Assembly: GCF_905475345.1 (NCBI RefSeq)
Contig: NC_066587.1
Span: 3,688,070 to 3,752,069 of the forward strand
Direction: 5' to 3'
Origin: Vespula vulgaris
Lineage: Eukaryota > Arthropoda > Insecta > Hymenoptera > Vespidae
DNA length: 64,000 bases
The notes under the pieces are model-generated. The model was not told where the DNA came from. It worked only from the letters and a program-made list of their open reading frames with translations, and did no database searches. Positions 38,581-49,149 of this stretch are shown one piece after another. Made by a program: the position numbers and the translations under genes. Every line of letters starts with the position of its first letter. The first letter of the stretch is position 1.

Positions 38581-39507
38581 TCGAAGGACGCGAAGAGATA
38601 ACGGCGATAGTCCGAGAACGTGTTCCTGTTCTCGAGGAAGACGAATTTCCAAGGATTTCTTCTTTTTTTTCTTTGTCTCTCTCTCTTTTTTCTTTCTCTT
38701 TTTTTCTTCTCGAAGGGAAGAGAAGAAGGAAGAAAAATTTTCGTCGTTCTACTCCGAAAGACGCGACAGTTTCAAGACCGCATCGTGATAATAAAATTTA
38801 TGGTAACGAAGCGCGATGTAGAGATTTGATTTTTTTCTTTTCTTTCTTTCTTTTTTTTTCTTTTTCTTTTTCTTTTCTTTTTTTCAAAAGTTGCCAGAGA
38901 TTTTGAGAACGCGAGCATGGAGTTAATTTATGTAGTCGTTGGTGGCTCTATATGGTTGTTTTACGAGTTCTAAAAAAATATCGTGACACCACCTTGCAGA
39001 TTATTCTCACTCGTTATTTTCTCTTTCGTCGATAACTTTGGTGTGACACGTGTTATCTCTTCTAATCGTCTTTTCGTTTCTCTTGTTCGGTTAAAAAGGC
39101 TCTCGCGATTACGACATATCCTCGTTCGAACTAATTATCACAGTATGCGGGAATGATATATGTCGTATTGTCGAACTAAACGCTAAACGTTAAGATCTTG
39201 AAGATCTTTCGTTGAAGAATTCCTTTCGAGCTCATCTCGATATTTAGGTCGAGAGGAGTGCCGCTTCTTTCGTGGTGAATGGCGCGACGCGGCGTTGAAA
39301 AGTCCGGAGAAGAAACAGAAAAGAAGGTTGGGGGAGGATGGGAGAGATAAAAGAAAAGTCAATCGGAGTGAACGCGAGCGAAGTTAATTAGATATCTGTG
39401 AAATAATACTATCGCTCGGTGAGTACCACAGCGCTTTGTACGGCTTTAAAGCTACGACTCCATTGTTCGCTCCGATAGCGAGTAATAATTCATTGGACGT
39501 GCTGCTG

Positions 39508-39509
<2 letters not shown>

Positions 39510-39559
<50 letters not shown>
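39510..39559. repeat. Long TA microsatellite
   Basis: About 48 bases of pure TA, one of the two longest TA runs here. Confidence 0.88.
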
Positions 39560-39562
<3 letters not shown>

Positions 39563-40689
39563 CGAACGCGTATTTTGCATGTACACATATTTGTAGAACT
39601 ATATATAGATCTATATATATAGCCGTATGTGTGTGCACGTGCGTGTGTATACATTTATATATCATCAGTTTATCCGGAATAAAAGAGGTCCGGCACATAA
39701 GAGTGATCTCTGGCATTTTGTTTCGCCCTCACTACTACTCTTTCGTCGAGAGGAAAAAGATCGATTGACATTTCGGTCCTCGCGGCGAAACTTCGAGAAC
39801 ATGTTTATATCGATTTTATCGATTGTGCAAACCCAATATCGTGACTTGGAAATTCTCAAAGGGGGTGTGAAAATATTTCACGTTACTAGACGTAGATGAG
39901 AGAATTGTAGGAGAGTAAAAGGAAGGAACAATACCGACCGCGAGAGATCTACTCTCCAACATTCGTCGTTCATCGCGACTTTCCAATCGTGTAAGCGCTT
40001 AGTTTCCAAGATATAAATTATTATTATTATCCTTCGTAACAACGATACGAGAATCGATGATCGTAGAAAAATTATCTACCTTCGTGAACGCGTTCTTTAT
40101 GTGCTGTTCTTCATATTTTTCCTTTTTTTTAACTTTGGAGAAGATGAAAGTAAGGCATGATTTTAAAATTCATATTTCGCGATGTTCAGAGAAAGCGAAA
40201 ATTGGAAAGTTCATTTCTTTTCGCGATACAATTTTTCAACTTGTTGCGTTTTTTTTTCTCTTTCTTATCGACGAACTAACTAATCGATTGCAAATGCAAA
40301 TATCTAAAATAACAAATGTTACGTTCCTTTCTCTGGTCTCGAATTTTATTATGTAAAGTTTAAAAAAAAATCAACGTAATCGTGTATCAAATCACGTATA
40401 AAATAAATGCTCGAGTGCGAAAGACGATTGCACAACGAGTTTCTACTGGTGTCGTTACGAAATGAAACTGCGTGTGTGGTTCCTGCGTGCGATATGCGTT
40501 TACATTTACGAGGCGAGAATAGTTGCAAGGAATGTAACTAACAAGATGAAATGCGCTATTAAACTCTTCAAGGTGTTAGACTATAAGAAAAGTTTTGCAT
40601 TCGAACGACTTATCGGCATACATACGATCGATTTGTAATTCGTTTCAGTCGTAGTTAAAGTAATAAAACGGCGGATATCACATACGCTC

Positions 40690-40820
40690 TTTCCCATAAA
40701 CATTACAGAGATTAACCATTAAGTGACATTACAAATTCGTTCGTATTTAATCATGACACGCGAGCCGTTAATAAGGCTAATTTTCGCTCGAATGGAATTT
40801 GGATCGTAAAGCGAGTTCGG
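40690..40820. promoter_or_regulatory. Candidate enhancer block
   Basis: Complex, CpG-bearing sequence with GATTAACCATTAAGTGAC, TATTTAATCATGACACG, CCGTTAATAAGGCTAATTTTCG and TTCGCTCGAATGG words inside an AT-rich, ORF-free neighbourhood. CATTAAGTG resembles an NK-2/tinman-type CACTTAA site in reverse. This is motif-level inference. Confidence 0.2.
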
Positions 40821-41607
40821 TACAGCTTTTTATTTTTGACTAATGATCAAGATTATGGATATAATAATGTTATATTATATAGAACAAATGGAAATGTAAT
40901 TGGTTCGTTAGTCTCATCATTAGTATATATAATATTCAAAATACACGTTACAATATTATTCTCGATTAATTATTGCCTCTAATTAATTCATTTTCTGATC
41001 ATATATACTAATGGTTAAATATAATATATTTATAATTATTAATACACGATTTGACGTAACAATCGAGTTATAATAATATCTGAAAAAGGCATAATTACTT
41101 TTTTCGGAATATAAATATTAAGAATTCAAGCCATTTCTAATTTACTTCCTATTCAAATGGATTAGAAGACACGGTGGGAAAGACGTCCATGTTCGATGTT
41201 CCTTTTTTCTTCTCTTCGAACTTTTACGTTCCAATCAGGATTGATTGAAGGACGTAAAAGAATAGATAAAACGGTATCAGGGAATAACGGTGCTCGAATC
41301 TTTCACGAATACGAGATCTTACTCGGAGGCTTTAACAAAGAGCGAGAAACGTTAACGAGTGAAGCCTCTTCTTTTCCCTTTGTTTTTTCATTTTCCATAC
41401 TTTTTCTTTTTTTTTTTTTTCTTTCATTTTCCTTTTTTTCGGAACTCAAGAGATTTCGTCGTTCCTCTCGCTGTTTGCAGCTCTTTCTCGTAAGACCTTT
41501 CGTTTAGTCTTTTCTTTCTTCTCACCGGCTTCGCTACCCTCCTCTCGTATTCGTTAGCATCGTTCGTCTTAGGACTAGACTAAGCCGGTTAGCGCGGTTC
41601 GTTGCAG

Positions 41608-41685
41608 ACGTTCTTGGATTCGGCTTTTGCGTTTGACCCTTTCCTACTTGCTCCTTCCGCGATCACGAGGCGGAACAAGAAGACG
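41608..41685 (+). other. Candidate 78-base exon or promoter-proximal first exon
   Basis: A GTTGCAG acceptor-like end at 41601-41607 is followed by 78 bases ending in ACG, then GTGAGT at 41686-41691, a strong 5' splice site. The 78 bases are exactly 26 open codons (starting TFLDSAFAFD, ending RRNKKT), so the exon would keep frame. The polypyrimidine tract before the acceptor is weak. The alternative is an untranslated first exon, transcribed from about 41,560 and spliced at the same donor. The block is GC-richer than its flanks. No homology is recognised. Confidence 0.25.
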
Positions 41686-42441
41686 GTGAGTTTAAAACGA
41701 CTGTTCGGAATATCCTTCTCATTTGGAAATGAAATTTACGGATAGGAAAAAAGGGAGAGAAAGAGAGAAAGTGTACTTGAGATAAAAGCATTCAAACTCC
41801 TCCGGCAAAAGGTCCCTTTATCAACACAGTTTCCCTCTTTTTCTCTTTCTTTATTTTTCCTTTCCACTTCTCATGTGACAATTAGAAACAATGGAAACGG
41901 AATAGAGGATATTGTTTTTATCAACTTTTCTCGTGTTCTTTCGAAGGCTATAAAGATCTTTAACGATATAAATATCGAAGTGTCTACCGTTCACGTATCA
42001 TTCTAATTTTATTCGTAATACAAATGCATCTTAGAATAAAATAGAATTATAGAATTAAATATATCGATTTATTCGTTGTCTGATCTCATAATTAACAGTT
42101 TAATGTTTAATTAATAATTAATACAAAAGAGTTGAAGATAGCAAAGGAGAACTGTTGACATCGCTGTGATCAACGTTCATTCAAGATATTCTGTCTTCTT
42201 TTTAGACAAGCTCCTCCTGTCGAAGCGTCGACACGTTCACGCGGCTATTTTATAATCAAATGTTATTACAAATAATTTTTACGCTCCTTCTAAAGTCTCA
42301 TTATACAATAATAATACTTAATGATCGATTATTTTAAAGTCAGTTTTCTGCATAGACGCTATATGCTTTTCGTACGGTATTAGTAACGAACTAATAATTA
42401 AAAGAGTCGAAACAAAGATATGCGAGAAAGGAGAGAAGGTA

Positions 42442-42468
<27 letters not shown>
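42442..42468. repeat. GA microsatellite
   Basis: Pure GA run directly upstream of the GC-rich island at 42,490. Confidence 0.8.
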
Positions 42469-42472
<4 letters not shown>

Positions 42473-42489
42473 AAGTACTAGTTCAGTCG

Positions 42490-42800
42490 ATGAGTGCAAG
42501 GGAAATACGAAGACCAGGGAGTTGCAACGTGATTTGCACCGGACTCGGGGTGTACTCGATCAAGCGCGGAAACTAATTTGAAGCGTCGATTCGAGGCACT
42601 CGGGCCGCATGAAAAACCGTGCTCCATGCACCGGCCGTTTCGCATTATTCGATATACCTCGCCGGTGTACGATAAATATCGTATTGCAACCGATCGTAAA
42701 GAGAGCGACTGAACGAGAGAGCGAGAGAGAGGGGTGTGGTAGATGGTAGAGAGTGCATGCCCCGCCGACACTCGTGCCACGCTATTTACACGACCGCGTA
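42490..42800. other. GC-rich complex island, candidate conserved block
   Basis: After the GA tract at 42,442-42,468 the sequence is GC- and CpG-rich for about 300 bases, with GAAGCGTCGATTCGAGG, CACCGGCCG and CGCATTATTCGATATAC words. A 100-codon minus-strand frame (starting MARVSAGHALST) is open across it but shows no family motif, and high GC makes open frames likely. It could be an enhancer, promoter or noncoding exon. Confidence 0.25.
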
Positions 42801-43378
42801 GGATTTATCGCTCTTTCGATTGTCGCCCTACCTCCCCTTCCTTTCCTCTCTCTTTCTCTCTCTCTCTGGCGCCTTTTTCACTCTCGTGATAGTCGACTCC
42901 ACCTTTTTTTCATTCCCCACGAAAATTGAAATATATTCCCGCAAACCTGGCGATTTTATCGTCCAATACGATCGACTCTGTCTTTCTTTTTCATTCTCTT
43001 TTCCTTTTTTCTTTCTGTTTTTCTTTTTTTTTCCTCTTAATCTGCCTTATCATAAATTAGAATAATTCTCGTTTCTTTCTTTTTCCACTGCATATACTAT
43101 CTTTTTCATGTATCTTTTTTGTCTCTCCTTCGTCATTACTCGCGATCTTTATCAATGTTAATACGATTATCCAACCAAAATCCTTCTTTTCATATCTCTT
43201 TGTTTTTCCTCGTTAAAACAGATTTACATTTAATATTCGTTATTCAACGCGTGGTACTACGGAACTATGATGCAAAACGAAGGAAACAAACGGAAAGAAA
43301 TGTATTAAAGAAGACTAACCGTGTACTGCGAAGAGTCCGACGATATGGGCTCGAGCTGCTCGCCCATTCGCTTCTGGC

Positions 43379-43406
43379 GAATGAACGAACGAACGAACGA
43401 ACGAAT
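43379..43406. repeat. GAAC tetranucleotide repeat
   Basis: About six GAAC units. Confidence 0.75.
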
Positions 43407-44244
43407 GTGAGTGTCTGACCAAGCGACCAACCGGTTTCCGTTCGACGTATTCCACGCAAATTCCACCTTCTCGTATTCATCGAGTTTACGAATCCACTTC
43501 TTCGTGCATTTGCTCTGCACTTTGGCGACGATTCGATCATCTAGTATATCGTCGATCTATTCGTTCTACGTTCGGTCAAATTCCGTCGCGAATAAACGAA
43601 TCGTTTCGAACTTAAACGAGTCTTTTGAAATTTCGAGGGCACGAGTATGCTTTCCAAAAGATTACGTCGTTTTAAGAAGGAAAAAGAAAAAGGAAAGAAA
43701 TACTTCTATTAAACGACAAATTGGCAACGTTTTAACGTAATCATTTCTAATAAAAAAATAAGAGGATTAACGTTCGTAAGAAAATATATAGAATCGTTGA
43801 TACGACGAATCTTGAGGTATTTTTTATTCAGCTCTTTTTCTTCTTTTCTCTTTTTATTTTTTTATCTTATTTTATATTTCATTCTTTCTTTATCATTTCT
43901 CTCTTTTTATTTTTGTATTTTTTTGTTCTTCTTTTTTTCTTTTCTTTTTCTTTATCTTTTTTCTTAAACCACTCGATTCTTTTTGCGGACTTCGTAGATC
44001 GTTTGGTAAGATCTTTCAGAGAAAAGGATTTACGTGCGGTTCGTTTAGAGTTTCGGCGCGTACGTAGCCGTCCGAAGGAACGTTTTTACCGGCGTCTCTA
44101 TTAATCCACTGAGGTACTATCAATTTTCTTTCGTGTAAAAAAGCTTGGCATAGAGGATGTTACCCGTATGAGCCGGTTCTCGGTACACCGCGAGAGTTCT
44201 CGTCTTCGTTGATTTTCATCGGTAAACTCGAAGAGAAACATCGA

Positions 44245-44261
44245 TAGGCACTTGGTGCCTA
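44245..44261. repeat. Short perfect hairpin TAGGCAC-ttg-GTGCCTA
   Basis: A seven-base perfect inverted repeat with a three-base loop. It is too short for a microRNA precursor. It could be a dyad binding site or a small RNA structural element. Confidence 0.3.
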
Positions 44262-44744
44262 CAGCGCTCAACGAGAATCTCGGCATCGTTTCTCTTGCGA
44301 TTTTCTTTCGGAGGACGTTACAAGTACGCATATAAGCGGTCCGCAGAATATGGGACGATTAATTATCGTGTTTCGACTTTAACACGGGTTCGCGAGTCCA
44401 TCGTACAAAGCGGAATTACAAAGGACAACTTCCAATAATCCATAAATTTCTAATTGCTACATCGTTTCTTACGGTGTGCCGATTTTTTTTTTTTCATTTT
44501 AGTTAATCCATTGTTTCATTATTCATTATAGTTATAACATGCCTATAACATATTTTCGTATATGAAATATGTTTAATAGAAAGATGGTACATATATATAT
44601 GTTATAATATATCTAATATCTACCATTCCGAGAAGGGTTTGTCGAATCGGAGAAACAAGACTATCATCAATGAGATGATCCTAGCTTGTCCTACAACTTA
44701 CAGCATCAGAGTGAGAGAGAGAGAGAGAGGCAGGGAGGGGAATG

Positions 44745-44945
44745 TATATGGAGCTTACGTGTAGGATGTATAGGCTGTGACAGCATCCGGTGATCAATGG
44801 GCACGCTGCGACAATATGCGTCCTTGCAGCATTACGTTATGCATTGCGCGATCCACGCACATCGCACACCGTCGACTGAATCCTGTGTGACACATCACCC
44901 ACGCCTATATCTCACCTCTTACGACTATCATCCGTGAGAATGAAA
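44745..44945. promoter_or_regulatory. Candidate conserved noncoding block
   Basis: Following a GA tract, about 200 bases of complex GC-richer sequence contain the words GTGATCAATGGGC, CGCTGCGACAATATGCG, GCAGCATTACGTTATGCATTG and TGTGTGACACA. There is no open frame of note. Possible regulatory block. Confidence 0.18.
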
Positions 44946-45869
44946 ATCCCTTTGCGTAAGGACATACGTTGTGTGTCCTCTTTTAAGAAGATAAATTTGA
45001 CCCACTTTCCCACAGACATCATCTTGACGTCTTTCGAAACAAGACGGTCTTGTCGATCTAATATTCCGCAAGGATTGCTTCGAGTATACTCATCTGTTTC
45101 ACAAATGATGAGTTCGTATTAGCGATGTGTTCACAATGTTCGTTAAGCTCTCTCATCGTCGTTCGATAATCGACTCGACATGTAACGAATGATGCACACG
45201 ATGGGTAACAACGAAATAGGAAAGCGTCGAGAGGCATACTCTTTCTCGATAAATCAAACGGAAATCCGAGAGTAAAATAGATCATCCATGAACGTACAGG
45301 ATTTATTTTCTTCTTCCTTTTGAAAGTCTTCGTTTCTTCCTTGGCGAGTATTTAGAGTAGATACGAATAGTGAAGCAAGACGAAAGGAATCAAAGGAATG
45401 GAGAGAAAAAAGAGGGTAAGCTTGCCTCTAAGCGATGAGAAAGATGGAGAGCCGGAAAGAGTGATAGAGAAAGGTAGAGAAGAGATGGAGCATTGTCGTC
45501 GGCGATCGATAGAGAACGCGCACGTAACGTGCTCACAGCGGACCACGAACAATACCAATGTAATAAACCGCTCCATTTACCTCCTCGTATACGCATACAT
45601 TTTCCGCGTCAAGATAGCTTTTTAAGAGAGGCGAAGGGGAACAAGAGAGTATGGATATAACAACGTGCAAACGAGCCTTCGAGATTTACGTTAGTTTAGT
45701 ACGATCTTTATGTCCTGGGATAAAATTACGACTGTGTAAAACTAAATAGAACGAACAGTCAAATTTTTACTATGACGATCTATCCTCCTTCCTATTGTTT
45801 TTTTCGTTAATAACAAAAAAGTGTAATATAAAACATAACTGAGGACTTATTTTAAAAGTATTTTTTACA

Positions 45870-45945
45870 TACATACATACATATACATATATATATGTGT
45901 GTATACATATATATATATATTTATATATATTTATATATTTACATC
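45870..45945. repeat. CATA/TA-rich repeat just upstream of ratchet site 2
   Basis: CATACATACATA grading into TATATA; it ends a few bases before the branch-point region of ratchet site 2. Confidence 0.7.
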
Positions 45946-45953
45946 GGAGCAGG

Positions 45954-45995
45954 TACTAATATTTTTTCTTCTCCTTTTTCTGTTACAGGTGAGAA
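45954..45995 (+). promoter_or_regulatory. Candidate recursive (ratchet) splice site 2, with branch point
   Basis: This is the best of the three sites. A TACTAAT branch-point match lies at 45954-45960, with the presumed branch A at 45959. A pyrimidine tract follows (45962-45984), then ACAG with the AG at 45987-45988, immediately followed by GTGAGA. The 29-base branch-to-junction distance is typical. The sequence after the junction is open for more than 70 codons, to a stop near 46240, so a conventional exon starting at 45989 is the alternative. I recognise nothing in that peptide. Confidence 0.58.
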
Positions 45996-46346
45996 TCATA
46001 GGTACTCCAACTTTCACCGCCGCTTTTCTGCTATTCATCAATTTAATTCCAATCATCAACGTTACTCGCGTTTACACTAAATTCCCCGTAGGAACGTTTT
46101 GCTTTGAATTCCCTCTAGTTACGAGGAGTATTCTATTCTATTGGAACTATACGCAAACGACGAGTAATGGATACGTTTATATGGTCGCTCGAGCATGGTC
46201 TACACGCGATAACCCACGCGGTTCCTTGTGGACACACTAGACACCGCGATGCGGAGGAGTAAGCTAACAGTTACGAGAGGACCACAACCTTTAGCTCGTT
46301 TGCGCAAAACCATCTCGAGTATCTACCGATACGTCCGCTCTATGGA

Positions 46347-46380
46347 GAGAAAAAGAGAGAGAGAGAGAGAGAGAGAGGGA
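46347..46380. repeat. GA microsatellite
   Basis: GA run of about 30 bases about 360 bases after ratchet site 2. Confidence 0.8.
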
Positions 46381-46779
46381 AAGAAGGAGCTTTGTAACGC
46401 TTCTTTGCGTTCTACGGTCCAAATACGAACGTTTGTCCTGTATCTGTTAGGTTAACAAACGCAATAACTGGATAAGCAAAATACAAGTAATCAGAATTTC
46501 TTACAATTTAAATCGAGATTAACGATCTGCAATCATTCCGGATATTGACATTTATTGATCGTCTCTCTTTGAAATAACAAACATGTTTTTAATTCTTTTT
46601 ATATCGCTTTAGGATATCTTACATCGATACTTACATACATCCGGATGCTATAACTATTTCGGACTACATCGGTTTTTCTTTTTCTTCTTCTTCTTCTTCT
46701 TAGACGTGGTAGAAATTCATTCATGTTCCTCTTCTTTCTTTTTTTTCTAACGATAATAACAAGCTGATCGTGTCGCTTA

Positions 46780-46930
46780 TCAGTCGTCTAATTCCTATGG
46801 CCGGTGGAACGACGATTTAATTAAGAAAATTCCGAAAGGCGGTATCCGACTATGGCGGGCTATCCGACTACTCGACGGTTGACTAGCTTTGCCGCAATAA
46901 TTGCACTTTTACCACTTATCTCGTGATATC
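46780..46930. promoter_or_regulatory. Candidate enhancer block downstream of ratchet site 2
   Basis: A complex block with GATTTAATTAAG, a tandem-like TATCCGACTA word repeated (about 46,844 and 46,862), GCCGCAATAATTGCAC and CCACTTATCTCG. It contrasts with the AT-rich flanks. No coding frame is evident. Regulatory function is inferred. Confidence 0.22.
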
Positions 46931-47394
46931 TTTAAGAACGTTTCTAATTAAACTACTTTCGATCGATTCTATCGTAGAACACGTAACGATACGTAGACCG
47001 AGAGTCGACGCTTGTTAAGATACGGCATGGTAGTTAAATATATTAGGTTAAACGCTTTCAAGATCGCCGATATCGTAATCTATCTATGTATGACTTTCGA
47101 AAGGAGACATTTGTCGTTCCACCTTAGACTCTACTCCCTTTGTATCGAATGAAAAGGAAATGGAATTGCGTGCTGAACGTTCGTCTTTCCGATCTAAGCT
47201 TTTTTAGCCTTTTTTCCACGTTGAAAGACGAAAAGGAAGAGGATTCCTGCTAGGGGAACGATAATGAGATTCATGGGTTCTTAAAATGAAAATTTCTTCG
47301 TGAAAAGGAAGAGCGCGGGACGAAAATGCAGGTATAGGAAACATTTTGTAGAGCGCCAAAACTCCTATCGATAATCTTACTTTTTCTACGGTTC

Positions 47395-47800
47395 TTTTTC
47401 CCGGTGCTCGATTAAGTCAAATTTTAATGACTCCATTAAGCGACGAGAACGTAACGTTTCTAATTCATTTATAAGAAAATTATGCGGCGGGAAGCTCCCG
47501 ATCGTCCCTCCATCTTTAATTGAACGTAGGTATTATAGAAAACAAAAAAAAGAAAAAAAGAAAAAGAATAAAGATTTCGCAAACTCGATTGTCGTAGTCT
47601 TTTCAAAGTTTCTTAAATCGTGATTTAATTCTCTTTCCGAACAATCCTAAAGAGATTCGTAAAAATTGACGAAGGGAAATTTCTTGCGGACCATTAAGCG
47701 GATATCCATAAACCCTCGAAGCTCGCGGTAATTATACTAACTATCGTATTGTAATTAATTCAGGTGGTTCAAGACTACTTCCGCGTGAATACGTTGAATG
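47395..47800. promoter_or_regulatory. Two candidate regulatory blocks
   Basis: The stretches 47,395-47,525 and 47,690-47,800 are complex and contain CTCGATTAAGTC, CTCCATTAAGCGACG, GACCATTAAGCGG and GTAATTAATTCAGGTGG words. The recurring CATTAAG word (NK-class-like) at about 47,433 and 47,693 suggests related input. Adenine-rich simple sequence separates them. Confidence 0.2.
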
Positions 47801-48774
47801 TCTCGGAAGCCGCACTCTAAAATCTTCCGAGTCACTGAAATATTTCTCTCTCTCTCTTTTTTTTTCTGTCTTTCTTCCACCTCGACTTTCCAACGAGAGA
47901 GAATCTTTTCTTTTCCTCTTCTTTTCTTTTCTTCTCTTTTCTTTTTTTTCCCCTTTTTTATTACTTCCCTACTTCATCTTCTTCCTTCCTCGCTTCTTAT
48001 TGTCTTGGCGGCGAATTAGCGATGAATTTAATAACGATTTCAATAGATACCGAAGTGAAAACGCATATTCGACGAATAATCGAATAAATATTCTCAATTG
48101 CCCACCCGACGTGCATTTTTTTCCCCTTTCTTTTCCCCGATCTCATTTCCGTGAAAGAATTGGTTTTATCTTCCCTTTTCTCCTCTTTTCCGACGGAACG
48201 AAATACTCGCAGTAAAGCTGGAACTCTTTCCTCTTCTTTAATTGAGCTTCGGCCTCTAATATCACGACTTTCCAGTCCATTCCAACGGTTGTTTCTGGTT
48301 AATGAATTCTGTCTGAAAGTTTCTACATTTTTTCGAATGTCGTTAATTTCGTTGGGGGAAAAAAAAAATAAAATAAAAAAATACAAAGATAAAAAAAAAG
48401 AAAACAAGAAAGAAGTTTCCTATTTCGCAGCCACAACAACGATCGGACGTATCTTCCATGGTTTAATTAAATATCTATTCTTTTTTGAAACTTTCTACAT
48501 CGTAATTTCTCTATCGTAATTGAGATAAAAATTTCTAGACAACGATTGAACGACGATGGAATGTTTCCGCGAACAAACGAGGCAAACACTATTGAAGCAC
48601 ATTTAATGGCGTCGTCCTTAGTAATGCTATCGTTTTGTCACTAGACTAGACTATTGTTTGACCAAACTTCTGGCACGCATTGAAGTTAGGGAAGGGTCTA
48701 AAAGAAGAGGTTGAAAGTAAAATGGAGTACTCGCGAAAAAGAGAAAAAGAGAGAGGGTAAACGAATGTTGATTA

Positions 48775-48905
48775 AATATGGACCCCCCTAAAGGCAGCTC
48801 TCTGGGGTTAGAGGCCCCAACCATTGAGTGCAATTCGTGCATTGTGCACGGAATTTAAACCGGTAAATATTCAAGGCACGAGGCAGCTGCCGTCATCCAT
48901 GTGCT
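48775..48905. promoter_or_regulatory. Candidate regulatory block with CAGCTG and GGGG/CCCC hairpin
   Basis: It contains TGGGG (48,803-48,807) pairing with CCCCA (48,815-48,819) across seven bases. It also has a GCAATTCGTGCATTGTGCACGG stretch of overlapping half-repeats (about 48,831-48,852) and the E-box CAGCTG near 48,885. It is GC-richer than its flanks and lies next to an AT-rich/GA tract. Function is inferred. Confidence 0.22.
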
Positions 48906-49123
48906 ACACGTATACCATACGTCTTATCGTATCCCGAAAACAACTCGTTCGATGCTCGACGAGCCGAAGAAGACTGCTGCCATTCTCCTGATGTTCGCTC
49001 TCCGAAGTCGCATCTCTCAGCGAGCAAAGGATCATCCAATAGCTCTGCTCGATCCCTTACGAATTTCTCTGCGATCACGTCCGCACGGCTCGTCCTACCG
49101 AAATTTATGCTAAACCACTAGAA

Positions 49124-49144
49124 TGGGGCCTTCTGTTGGAAGAA
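49124..49144 (+). repeat. Copy A of a dispersed 21-base motif
   Basis: Begins TGGGGCCTTCTGTTGG and continues AAGAA. It matches 18 of 21 positions with a second copy at 52353-52373. A GA tract lies just downstream. The sharing of non-simple sequence 3.2 kb apart suggests a common binding site or old duplication. Confidence 0.3.
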
Positions 49145-49149
49145 CCGAG

